This document shows positions 27,000 to 38,288 of a stretch of DNA of 64,000 nt, one piece after another. The translations under genes were made by a program, and so were the position numbers. The stretch's first letter is position 1; every line of letters starts with the position of its first letter. This DNA is from Circinella minor (Eukaryota; Mucoromycota; Mucoromycetes; Mucorales; Lichtheimiaceae): assembly GCA_016758965.1 (NCBI GenBank), contig JAEPRB010000012.1, positions 62,001-126,000 of the forward strand. Reading direction: 5' to 3'. The notes beneath the pieces were generated by a model, which saw only the letters and a program-made list of their open reading frames with translations, searched no databases and was not told where the DNA came from.

Positions 27000-28309
27000 T
27001 TAATAAAAGGTTTAGTTTTTTTCGGCTTTTTTGATGATGATTCTTGAAGTCTTGGTAAAAGTAATGTTTCTTTAAATTTTTTCATATTAGAGGTGACATC
27101 TGGTTCTTCATTGGCACTTTCACCTGTGAGATAATCATCAACTAAATTTATAGAATGTTCTGCAGTGATCTATAAAGTTAAAATACCATGTGGCAATATA
27201 AGTATCAAGCTTATATACAGATAAGGCAACAAGCTCACACACAGATAAAAATAAGTGAAGGTGTATATTTACTTTTGCTTTTAAGGTTAACTTCGTGATT
27301 TGGAGAAGACCGGATAGGATCTTGGATGGGTTCATTGATATTTCGTAATTTGGGGTAGATCTCAAGCGACCATGTTGAAGGAATAATGCTTGTATATGCG
27401 AACCCCGAATTGATTTTGACGATGCTGACCGATATTGTTGACCAAATATTTCGATCGATCGAAATTTTTCCACTTCATTGTAACAACATATTCTTCCTGG
27501 CGTTCGCTACATAATAGTGTAAACACCATCATAATGTTGCTGGTAATGTTGGAATACATAGCCAGAAGAAGGATTATCTAAAACGGATACCTTCATACGG
27601 AGACCTATTACCAAAACAGAGCAGGATGAAACATAGTTGGTAAAAAGCAAACAAACCTTACATAACCAAAACGCATTATTTATAACATAATGACTTACCA
27701 AACTGGCAAAAACAAACTATCCTAAGAGCACGATACACATCTTTGTCATCATTACATTTCGAACCAGAATGGAGAAGCATACTTTTCATTATTTTTGGGC
27801 AGTGTAGGCCCGTCTCGATAACCTCCTTTTTTCCTGCTCCTTCCTATCCCCGTTTTCCACACTCTCCCGCACTAAATTCAAAGCCATCCTTGAACAATAC
27901 AAGGTCTGGACGAATCGACGGTAATTTCGATGGTATTGCAGAACCAGTTACCGCTTGATCCTTGTTATCAATGTAATCCGTAGATACTGATGTATCGTCT
28001 CTAAACACATATTGAAAGTGAAGTGAGCATTACTTATGGATCATCTCTGTACACATTTTGAAAGTAGGGCAAATAAAAAACACTGAATTTGTATTGATCA
28101 AAAGAACTTACCGTTTTGCAGCAATCATTAAATTATCAAAAACCTTATTTAATAATATCCAAATCCGATCAACGAAATCCATCACTCTGACCCCTCATTC
28201 TTCACCCATTAAGTACTTTCCATCGGTATACGTCCAAATACTCCATCATTGTCTTTTGAATCCAATATTCATTGTAATTGGTTCTTGGATTTTTAAATTG
28301 TGATGCCAT
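27000..28309 (-). pseudogene. degenerate gene with a PD-(D/E)XK-like motif
   Basis: Coding-like blocks on the minus strand run from ATG 28309 (NPRTNYNEYWIQKTMMEYLD, stop soon after). They continue through MDFVDRIWILLNKVFDNLM and RPDLVLFKDGFEFSAGE (about 27860-27912), then KKEVIETGLHCPKIMKSMLL and LRMKVSVLDNPSSGYVF. The last block is EHSINLVDDYLTGESANEEP (about 27120-27170). Several blocks are joined by good GT-AG introns, but in-frame stops and frameshifts lie between others. PD-x(n)-E-x-G-E resembles the core of PD-(D/E)XK nuclease-fold proteins. I associate similar hypothetical proteins with Mucorales from memory, unchecked. The function is unknown and the copy is not intact. Confidence 0.5.
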
Positions 28310-28363
28310 AAGTTTTTCATGTAATGTATAGATAATCTAACAAATCCACTTATTATTTTAAGG

Positions 28364-28790
28364 GTGTATTTACCGCTGCAGATGGCTACACCACTCATGC
28401 TGAAATGGAGAAAATTGTTGATCAGTTTTGGTCAAATGGAACTGAACTTGGTCGAGCGCGCTATTCGTCGTGCAGGCCGTTGGAACACAAGTTCGTTGAC
28501 AACTGCCTATCTCACCAACCTTCCTCACGAACTTCTTCGAACCCTCGCAGGCTTTCCAACAGAACGTGGATACTTTTATCTCTCTCGTGCCAATGTTCAA
28601 CGACCTGAAAAGCTTTGCAAAAAAAAATCTTCAAATTCGTTGATTATTGGCGTCAGAAATTAGATGAAGGTAATGTTGAGCAAGTATCATGTGCCGCCAA
28701 TATGTTTTTGAAACTATTGGATAGACCACGTGTTGTCTTTTTACAGGACTCGGTTCTTTTGGAAAAGAGACATCCTCACCATTATCTATA
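28364..28790 (+). pseudogene. NDC10_II / tyrosine-recombinase-like fragment
   Basis: In two plus frames the sequence reads YTTHAEMEKIVDQFWSNG and, after a frame change, RAIRRAGRWNTSSLTTAYLT, TNLPHELLRTLAGFPTERGY, then VDYWRQKLDEGN and VVFLQDSVLLEKRHPHHYL. The order TTHA...IRRAGRW...YLTNLP...LAG...G.F...R and a later LR(P)VVFLQDSVLL is that of the NDC10 domain-2 family. These are fungal proteins derived from Crypton-type tyrosine recombinases. The N-terminal half is absent, a frameshift lies near 28450, the A-tract near 28620 breaks the frame again, and a stop follows HHYL. It is a transposon or domesticated-recombinase relic. Confidence 0.6.
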
Positions 28791-31055
28791 AAAGGTCGAT
28801 AATGTCATCTTCTTTTACTGAAACGGATGATAATGGTGCTGTTGTTGATCTACGTGCTTTAAAATCGCTTACCACTTCTGTGAACATTGTGAGCACATTT
28901 TTGCAGCCTTCACTGTAGCCTTCTAATGCATTATTGGGTGCGGTTTTAATTATTTTCATTTGTTCAAGAGAAAAAACATCTTTATAAACAGGGTCCTCTG
29001 GGTCAAGAATAAAAGAATGTGATAAGCTATATACATATAATATTATCTAAATTAGCAAGAAACTCACACACTCAAATTAATTCACATTCATCAACATAGA
29101 GAATTTCTATATCTTTACTGTTCGTGGGTACAGCTAGCTCCAAATTCGTACATAAGGTCCTCAACATAAACGCCATTGCCTAAATCCCATTTTTTTGAAT
29201 TCTCCAATGCTCCAAATGCTTTTCGGTACTCGTACAACATTTCTTCCGTCATTTCGCAGAAATTGGTTTTTGAACTCTAAGGCATAATAATAATAGTAAT
29301 AATAATAACGAGTAAATATGTATTTTCAATAGTAGGAGGATATATCAAAAACGTCATGTTTTAATTATATATTGAAAAGACTTACCGACGAACGTGAACG
29401 TTTTTTTGTACTGTTACAAGAGGTATTTTTGCTGTTGCTGTGTGCGGAAGAGACAGGACTTGCTTCACTACGACCTTCTGTATTGTTAGTAAAATAATAC
29501 GAATGCGAAGACGAACACAATGCAAAAGCAAAGGCTCGGATAACAAAAAAAATTAATTGTTCTCAAATAGGAAATGACTCTAGTAGCGAAGCGAAATAGA
29601 GATTATTCTATTGTAAAATGATTATATATGGGTTGGAACTTATAACTATCTAAAAAATAAAATGATAATAATAACTAGCTATTAGTCATACTTACTGTAA
29701 ATATAATATTTGACCAAATTATATTGTTGAAGTAACTAAATATTATTGTTCGATATACATTTTGCCACAGAAAGTGTTGTATTTTACTTTTTTGTTCCCT
29801 TTACACTCAAAGGTGTCATAAATGGTACATGTATTTAAATGTTTTTATGAATGTCTTCAAGGATATTATTATTGCTGCTGCTTCTGATGCTGCTGCTATC
29901 TGTAAATGTTTGTAGTGCTATAATAGAATTTGGATCTGTTAATACCACTAAATTCTATTGCAGCTACAGTTAACACTTTCGAAGACGTACTTATCACTTC
30001 AAATAAACTCGATTCCATAGCACTGGATTCAATGGCAGTAGTTCGACTAATGGTAGATTCATTATTAATGGTCCAGTTGTTAACAATGTTCTTGGTAGCA
30101 CTAACATGAGTAGAATTTTCATCTCCACACACGCAATCATGAACTCTCCATTAGATAATGCTTTTGTTCCATTAGATTTTCTCCTGGCATTAGGATTTCT
30201 TCCTTCTGTTTTTTCTCCCACGTCTTTTTATTATTGGAGTTATATTCTATTATGACACTATTGAACCAATCCATGACACCAATAACTTTTTTTTAATATT
30301 GACGCTAATAAAGTAATAATGTATGAACTTTTTTCTCTCTTATGCTTTATGCTTACCTGTTTAAATCTCAGCAACATGTCATAGTCAAAAGTGATTGGGT
30401 AAATCCAAACGTCATAATCTTTTTTTATTGGCTTTCGCTGCCTCACTTTAGCCGTGCCTTAATTTCATCTTCCAATGCTTTCCAATTAATAGACGGCGAT
30501 TTTTCCTAATTGGGAATTTAAATTAGCATGAGAAACACCTTATTGGCGTCAATAATATATTACATGTTGTAAGCTCGCTCACATCCTTAAAAATTAAGGC
30601 ACACCCCCGAATTTGATTTCCCAAATTTAGTCAAACGAAAAACATATATATATATGGAAATGAGCCCCCATCTGAAAAACTGTTTTACGGGCGTGTGTCT
30701 TAATTTTCAAGGTTGTGAGCGACTATTGATATCAAACACCTTATCCAAAAATCCAAGTATTACGAAAATATGGGAACATACTAAAGTCTTCTCCAAAGTA
30801 GCTGCAAATTTTTTTTATTAGATGAGACCAATAGTCTGAGACGCTTGCATTTAGTAGGAGTATTATTCAAGACAAAATCATTGTGCAATTGAATAAAATG
30901 GGAAACACTTGGTTGATCCGTTTCAGTCAAGTAATTTTTGAATAAATTCTATCAAAAATACAAAATATTTATTGGTTTGAATTGAAAGTTGATTTAAAAG
31001 AGTTGACCTTGTCCACATAAACATCTCCATTTTGTATACCTTGGTTACCGTTCAT
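28786..31055 (-). pseudogene. broken multi-exon gene of an unrecognised, probably Mucoromycota-specific family
   Basis: The minus-strand blocks start with MNGNQGIQNGDVYVDK (31055-31008) spliced to NLFKNYLTETDQPSVSHFIQ. They continue through INWKALEDEIKARLK, KKDYDVWIYPITFDYDMLLR and a lysine/arginine-rich segment. Then come SRSS spliced to SSKTNFCEMTEEMLYEYRKA, and GNGVYVEDLMYEFGASCTHE spliced (GTAAAG...TATAG) to HLSHSFILDPEDPVYKDVF. A clean open frame runs to the stop at 28786. The last two exons look intact. The middle has a stop at the exon-2 junction, a frameshift after KARLK, and further shifts near 30190-30280. A 148-bp MITE lies in the gap after exon 2. I do not know the function. The 3' end is antisense to the recombinase fragment. 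Confidence 0.5.
30575..30722. mobile_element. 148-bp MITE with about 34-bp terminal inverted repeats
   Basis: The left arm starts TCGCTCACATCCTTAAAAAT and continues TAAGGCACACCCCC. The right arm, in reverse complement, starts TCGCTCACAACCTTGAAAAT and continues TAAGACACACGCCC. There are about four mismatches in 34 bp. The interior is AT-rich with a (TA)n run and no coding potential. Target-site duplications are not evident. It sits in what would be an intron of the broken gene around it. Confidence 0.65.
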
Positions 31056-31587
31056 GATGTTGCTTGGGAACAATTCTGTATGAAATAAACCTGTTGCTAC
31101 GATTCCGCAGTCGAACCAAAAGCCCCCACCCCCCCAAGTCCCACCTTCAAAGTCACTTAAGCTTAAGAAATAGTTTTCTACAGCACCATATCTTCGGCGA
31201 ACATGTTGACAGCAAGTTCATCTATCGTAAAATTCCATGGGGAACAATGTGATTGCCATCGATGGAGGTCATCAAAGTTATATAATGATTTTCAAATTCA
31301 AGGAGACACTTTGATTCTATGAAAACGGTGAGATAACATTTATTTTATATGACTAATGCTTATTAAATAATCTGTTATGTCCTTTCATGTTTCATATAAA
31401 CAATGCAGAACACCATTTTGAAAAAAAAAGAACGTAAGTTTTTATATCTTTTTTAAAGTTTTTATTATTTTTGCTACATGAAAAGAGAGCTAAATAGAAA
31501 TTTTTATATAACAAAACTACAAACCACAGGAAACTAGGCGTCAATTAGATGCCAAGTAATGATACAAGCTAAGTCTTAATGTTTTCT

Positions 31588-31990
31588 ATTACTTCTTTCT
31601 GCAGGGTTGTGGATGGATTCAGAGTGGCTAACACCCTTCTTTGATTCTTTCCATAGCAACCCAAGTAAACAATGTATGGTTCATCGTGGCTAACACCCTT
31701 CCTTGGATTCGCTGCATTGTTTGCAATTATTTTCAATTGCCCCCACGGCTTTTGAATATTACTTCTTTCTGCAGGGTTGTGGGTGGATTCAGAGTGGCTA
31801 ACACCCTTCTCTGATTCTTTCCGTGGTCTTAAGTGACCAGCAACCCAAGTAGATAATGTATGGTTCATCGTGGCTAACACCCTTCTTTGGATCCGCTGCA
31901 TTGCCTGCGATTATTCTTTTTTTTTTTTTTTTGTGATATATAATCCACCTGCAATTATTCTCAATTTCTCTCACAGCTTTTGAATAATGT
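31588..31990. repeat. imperfect tandem repeat, unit about 170 bp
   Basis: The sequence ACTTCTTTCTGCAGGGTTGT begins at 31591 and again at 31761. Within each unit GTGGCTAACACCCTT occurs twice (31624, 31686, 31794, 31870). The second unit has about 15 extra bases in the middle. A third, partial copy resumes after a poly-T run (31951-31990). The minus strand happens to be open over most of it but reads the repeated DNA in different frames, so it is not treated as a gene. Confidence 0.7.
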
Positions 31991-33203
31991 GACTCATTCT
32001 ATATTTACTGTAGGTCAAGGAAAAAGCACGTACAAGGATATTGGATTAGCTAAGCATTGCAAAAGAATTTAATTTAATTTCATATGTGCGCGATATGCTC
32101 TTGTTTGTTCTTATTGGATGAAGGTCCCACTGAAATTGATTTGTTATCCTGTTACGTAAAGAAAACATGCTATAAATATTCATGTTATAATTGATGTTGT
32201 TCCCATTTATGAAGAAATGTTGGATTGTATTTAAAATATAGGGGTGTAGTTGATGTAGATAATAATAGAAGTTGAAACATAATCATTTAAACAATAAAGT
32301 ATACATCATGGCTTGAATATACGGTTTGGATAATAGTAGCATGATAGAACAAATAGTTTGCGTTTACCACCATAATATATTAATATAAAAAAAAATGGAT
32401 TCGATAAACTGATGATATGTACCCTTGAATGAAAACCATACAAAGTATCCTTTTCATGTATACTCATTATGCTCAAAAATGATACAATTTTTTTTAGCTA
32501 TGTCAATAAAGAGCTTCTGGTATCAATAAATAGGGGTCTATTTATCCGTGGATCATTATGGGTTTTATCTTTAGGTCATATTAACTATAGTAATTTACAG
32601 TTTTTTAATAAGTTTGAGCAGGAAGAAGGAAAATACAGTATGTTTTATACTAAAGTTTGACATATTTTTATTGATTTTTTTCTGTTTTGATATCATTTAT
32701 TTGTATATTGTTTATAACATAACATACGAATTTACTATATTTAATTCCTTATACTGTGTGCTATTATTGACATGTACGTACGTAGTTATGAATAGATTAT
32801 TATTTTACAGCATCTACTCATTAAGTTACAAACCAGTAATTGCAGAGAATGGATTAAGCATTCAAGATCGTTTTTTTTTCCATCATATGTACTTGGAGAG
32901 AGTATTGTAGTGCTTATCTATATATCTTTATATCTATCATTTATTTTTGAACAATTCATACTTATCACCAAAGAAATAAAAATGTTATATTAAAAAATTG
33001 TAAAACCACATGCCGCTGAGGATCCTTAAAATAAAATTTCCCGCTCAATCTGATAATCCTTCCAGCGCCAAATCAAAAAAATATTGTAGATGCTTTTTTT
33101 TTTTCTCCATCTGAAATCAATTAGCATAGTTTTTTTTTAACTCACAACTGATAAAAAAAAAATATAAATACTAGAGTAATAATAAATAGCTAAAACTCTC
33201 TTT
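31991..33203. other. intergenic stretch, right border of the accessory island
   Basis: AT-rich DNA with low-complexity frames only (for instance about 32460-32910). Its right end is the promoter of the folylpolyglutamate synthase gene. No family recognised. Confidence 0.4.
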
Positions 33204-35170
33204 ATGCTCTTAGCGCGAACCTTTCTTTCACAATCACGTAAACTTTACTTGAGATCTTATACCACCATGCCATTCAGTTATGAAGTAATGTATTTTTACT
33301 CTTTACTCTTTTTTTTATTATTATTATTACTTGACTTGTATTCGTCTTTTTTTTAATATTTGTGTTTCCTAAATCATGTAAAAAAAATTAGGAAGCAGTG
33401 GAAAAGATCATTTCCATGCAAACCAATGCTGCAACCTTGGACCAACTACGTAAATTAGGTTCTCGAATGAATGAACGTAGTTTACCCGAGATGCGTAGCT
33501 ATTTTAAACGTATTGGTTATGAGGTAATAAACAACACAATATATTATATTAACCATACATAGAATTATATAATTTTTTTTTTTTACATATGTATTGACTA
33601 TATATATATATATATATATAAAAGCCAAGTGATTTTGATAAGCTCAATATTATTCATGTTACTGGTACCAAAGGCAAAGGATCCACTTCAGCATTGACAC
33701 AATCCATCTTGGAACATTATTCAACAGATAAACCTATTCGAACGGGTCTTTTTACATCACCTCATTTAGTGGCTATGCGTGAACGTATTCGTATCAATGG
33801 TGAACCTATCAGTGAAGAATTATTTGCAAAATATACTCAAGATGTCTGGGAACGACTCGAGGATACCAAAGCTGAAACTCTGGCACAATTAAAAACGGAT
33901 GATGCTCGTCAATTATTAAGAATGACCCGAGAACATCCCGATAAACCAGCTTATTTCCGTTTCTTGAACTTGGTGGCTATGCATGCATTCATGCAAGAAA
34001 ATGTGGATGTGACGATTTTAGAAGTAGGTGTGGGTGGTGAATATGATTCTACCAATATTATTGAAAAACCTATTGTATGTGGTATCACTGCTCTTGGTTT
34101 GGATCACATCAGGTAAAAAAAAAAAAAAAAAAAATGCAAAGTGATAAAAAGAAGAGTTGCCTTAACTAATGATTTTTTTTTTTGAATTTAACATTTTAGT
34201 GTCCTTGGTGATACAATCGATAAAATTGCGTGGCACAAAGCTGGTATCATTAAACCTAATACCCCTGTGATTGCATTTGAACAACTTCCTGAAGCAATGA
34301 CTGTTATTGAAGAACGTGCAAAAGAAAAACATGCTCCCTTAACCGTATTACACGCTAGAGATATTGAAAAATTAAAAGGTGTTAAAGTAGGATTGGCTGG
34401 TGTTCATCAACAATATAATGCTTTGACAGCTATTGAATTATGTCGCGTTTGGTTAGATAAATGTCGTAACATTCAATTAAAACAAGATATACCAGAAGAG
34501 TTTAAAGATGGGTTAGCCAAAGTAGTATGGCCTGGACGTGGTCAAAAATTAAATATTTGTGATACCCGATATAATGACAAGGCATCTAAAAACGTCATGT
34601 ATTATTTGGATGGTGCACATACCGCTGAAAGTTTACGTGTATGTGCCAATTGGTTTAAAGAAATGGTCAAAGAAGAAGAAGAAGGAAAGGTTTCAAGGAT
34701 ATTGATGTTTAATTGTACCAATGGTCGTGATGGACCTCATCTATTGGATGTGATTGCTAGCATTCAACCAGAAGTTCAATTTGATCATGTGATATTCACG
34801 ACCAATGTCACCTTCCGTAAAGGTTACACAGCTGGTAATTATAACAAAAAGAAAAAAAAAAGTGAAACGTAATAAAGAGGTTGACATGGTAATTTAATTT
34901 TTTTTTTTTTATATAGATACCAAAAATATGACAGTTACCAAAGCAGATGCTGTTGCTATGCAAAAATCATTAGCAGATACATGGAAGGAACGTATGTCAT
35001 CATTTGATACTGAAAAAATTCACGTTGTTCCCACTATTGAAGATGCAGTAGAATGGATTTCAGATTATTCACAAACAGTACCACAAGAGCAAAAAATACA
35101 AGTTTTAACGACAGGCAGTTTAATTATGGTTGGAAATACGTTGACAGCATTAGGTGTTGCTGCTCGATAG
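33204..35170 (+). CDS. MET7: folylpolyglutamate synthase
   Basis: Five exons (33204-33284, 33392-33523, 33625-34112, 34200-34834, 34917-35170) give 529 residues. The N-terminus (MLLARTFLSQSRKLYLRSYT) looks like a mitochondrial presequence. Met22, just before PFSYEEAVEKI, is where a cytosolic form would start. The ATP loop reads VTGTKGKGST (85-92), followed by GLFTSPHLVAMRERIRING, LEVGVGGEYDSTN and the C-terminal domain with YYLDGAHTAESL. The enzyme adds gamma-glutamates to folates, which retains them in the cell and mitochondrion and supports one-carbon metabolism. Length matches yeast Met7. It converges on the PEPCK gene with only 130 bp between stops. Confidence 0.95.
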
Positions 35171-35300
35171 AAACAAAAAAAAATTAGAATTATTTTTTTA
35201 TTTATTTTTATATTAAAACAAAAAAAAAAAAGAAGGAAGCATCACTATTTTTTTTTTTTTTTATCTTATTCCCATCCATCCCCACAGAATTTTTTTTTTT

Positions 35301-37435
35301 TTACACTTGTGGACCTGCACTGCAAGTCTCAGGTGTAGCTTGATCCTTGTAAATATTAAAATTTTCTGTAAACATGGTAGCCACCTTATTCAAAGACTTA
35401 TCAAAATCTTCCTTCTTTCCTTGCCAAGCTTTACGAGGATGCAGGATTTCTGAAGGAACATTTTCCACATTTTTAGGAATAGCGACATTAAAGACTTCAT
35501 AATTTTCAAATTCGCCTTGAGCTAAAGCACCACTGTGAATAGAATCCAAAATAGCACGCGTATACTTGAGTGGACAACGTTTGACATCACCCGCTTTACC
35601 ACCAATCCATCCGGTATTGATTAACCAAGCATCGGTTTTATGTTGATTAATCTTTTCAGCCAACATGGAAGCATATTTTTGTGGATGTAAGACCAAGAAG
35701 GGAGCACCAAAACAAGCACTAAATGTAGGTGTAGGTTCAACAATACCATCTTCTGTACCTGCTACTTTGGTTGTATAGCCTGAAATGAAATGATACATGA
35801 CTTGATCTGAAGTCAATTTAGAAACGGGAGGAACAACACCAAAAGCATCACATGTTAACAAGATCAAATTTTTAGGGTGACCACCCATGCAGGGGATTTT
35901 GGCGTTAGGGATAAAGTGAATAGGATAGGCACAACGTGTGTTTTCAGTCAAAAAATCATCTGAATAATCGACCACACGAGAATCTTCATTTAAAACCACG
36001 TTTTCCAAGACAGAACCAAATCGGATGGCATTGAAAATTTCGGGTTCCTTTTCAGCACTCAAATCAATACATTTGGCATAACAACCTCCTTCAATGTTAA
36101 AGATACCAGAATCACTCCAACAGTGTTCATCATCACCAATGAGTTTACGATTGGGATCGGTAGATAAAGTGGTTTTTCCAGTACCCGATAAACCAAAAAA
36201 GACAGACACATCTCCATTTTGACCTTCATTGGCAGATGAATGTAAGGATAAAACACCTGCTTTGGGCATAAGCATATGCATTACTGAGAACACCTATGAT
36301 TATTTGTTGTTGTTTTTATTTTTATTTTTAAATACAGATGATTTGTTTATTTTACGTATTTATTTTTTCTCACACACAGACAACCAAAAAAAAAAAAAAA
36401 AATTCTTACCCCCTTTTTCATTTCACCAGCATATTCAGTTCCAAGAATCACCATTTCTTGACGCTTAAAATTAATAGAAACAGATGTACTAGATGTCATA
36501 CCGGTGGTATAACGATTGGCTACGTAACATTTTTTTTTTTTTAAAAAAAAAAAAGAAATTTATTATGAAAAACCAAAGATAGATGAATGCATTTATGTAT
36601 ATTATAAACAAATAAATAAATAAAAAACCTTACCTGGAAATTCGCCTGCATTGAAAATAGTAAAATCAGGAGTACCAAAATTTTCCAATTCTTCTTCTGT
36701 TGGACGAATCAACATGTTATGCATAAATAAGATATGATATGCTCTTGAAGCAATAACACGAATTTTTTTACGATACTTGGGATCCCAACCAGCATATCCA
36801 TCAAATACATATAAACGTGGATGTGTATTAAGATAATCAATCGCTCTTTCTCGATTAATTAAAAAAACGCGTTCACTCATCTTGGTGTTCACGGGACCCC
36901 ACTAATAAAAAAAAAACATTATGCATTAATAAATCTAAACAAGTTAATTATTTATTTATTTTTCAAAAAATACATACCCAAACATCGTTAGTAGTATCAG
37001 GTTCATCAACGATACGTTTGTCTTTAGGTGAACGACCACGTTTAAGACCACTATAACTGCATAAAGCTCCTGCAGATGAAATGACTGAACCTTCTTCATG
37101 TGTTAATGCTTCTTCATATAACACGGGAACGGATGGATTATGTTTGATTGTGACCTGATGATGGATGATGATGAGAGAAAAAAAAATTTTTAGTGAATAG
37201 TTGTTGAATCATAATGACGACATGAATGATTATGATCGATCTTATGATTCACGCGATAATTTTTTTTTAAAAAGAATCGAAAATTATATATATATATTAT
37301 TACCTTGTCAAAATCAATACCAGCCATTTCATGTAGTTCTTCTTCTACTTTTGTATGAACAGAAGAAGCTGATTGAGGACGACGACCACCAGGTGAACCG
37401 GGACGATAAGGAGAACCAGGACGAAATGCTGTCAT
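35301..37435 (-). CDS. PCK1: phosphoenolpyruvate carboxykinase (ATP)
   Basis: Five exons (37435-37304, 37154-36978, 36901-36634, 36519-36410, 36293-35301) give 559 residues. The P-loop reads [13 protein letters not shown] (about 262-273), and downstream are the metal/ATP site [20 protein letters not shown] and the lid-side [10 protein letters not shown]. The enzyme converts oxaloacetate and ATP to PEP and CO2 in the cytosol, the first committed step of gluconeogenesis. In front of the conserved core is an extension of about 25 residues containing RPGSP twice plus basic residues. The second residue is Thr and no Pro occurs near the processed N-terminus, unlike yeast Pck1. It shares an 853-bp divergent promoter interval with the MIT-domain gene. 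Confidence 0.96.
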
Positions 37436-38068
37436 AATTTTTTTTTATTATATTAAAGAGTTAAAAAAAAAAAGAAAAAGAAAAAGAAAAGAAAAGGAAG
37501 AGAAAAGTGAACTATTTCTATTCTTTTTATATAGTTTGACTTTCTCATGATTGGAAAAAGAAGGGGGAAGAGAAGATTAATAAACAAATGATGAGGCGTC
37601 ATTTCTTGCATAATTGTTGATATAACTTTTTACTTGTCATCACATTACAATTTAAAGGCGTATTTTTTTTTGTACGTAAAAGAAAAAAAAAGATTTATGC
37701 AGAAAGAAAGAAATAAACTAATAATAATGTTGAATGAATTTGACAATATATAAGTTAAGGAGGGAAAATGACAGCTGAGATCCACATCAAAAAAAGTGTT
37801 GTAAATAATAATAAAAGGAGAAAATGATTATTGAACTCCTTTTGATTACAAAAGAAAAAAAGAAAAGCTGTGTCTGATTTAACACTGAAAATATATATAT
37901 ATAACCTCCTCTTTTATATATATATATGTGTAAGACCAATCTAATTAGTTTAAGTGCCTGTTTTAAAAGGTATCACAAGAATTTTCTTGTAATTTCAACT
38001 TTTGGAAATTTTTATCTTTTTTTTTTCACTCTTTTTTTTTTTTTTTTTTTTGCACTATAAAAAAAAAA

Positions 38069-38107
<39 letters not shown>

Positions 38108-38288
38108 AATAAGAAAAAGTTATTTGAAAGACTGTTTACCTTCTACTTCTTCTTTTATTTTTTATTTTATTTTTTATTCATTCATAAACCCGTTTTTTTT
38201 TTTTTGAAAAATATTTTTTTTTCTCACTCCATCTTATTGTTGAACTTAAAAAAAAAAATAAAAAAATAAAAAAGAGAGGAATAGTTTG
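37436..38288. promoter_or_regulatory. divergent promoter interval, PCK1 / MIT-domain gene
   Basis: AT-rich 853 bp with several T and A homopolymers, TATATATA-type runs at about 37891-37926 and an (ATT)n microsatellite at 38072-38106. These are typical nucleosome-excluding features. I do not see a specific carbon-source element that I could defend. Confidence 0.45.

Noticed and set aside
31160..31330. Possible coding traces (SKFIYRKIPWGT and GNNVIAIDGGHQ) on the + strand
   Set aside because: Too short and split over frames; a resemblance to transposase motifs could not be supported.
31569..31901. Open minus-strand frame of about 110 codons
   Set aside because: It lies wholly within a tandem repeat and reads the repeated units in different frames, so openness is a by-product of the repeat.
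32461..32910. Open plus-strand frames rich in Phe, Leu, Tyr and Ile
   Set aside because: Composition follows the AT-rich DNA; there is no motif, splice logic or similarity to a known family.
38072..38106. Regularly spaced repeat considered as a CRISPR-like array
   Set aside because: It is a simple (ATT)n microsatellite without spacers, in a eukaryotic genome.
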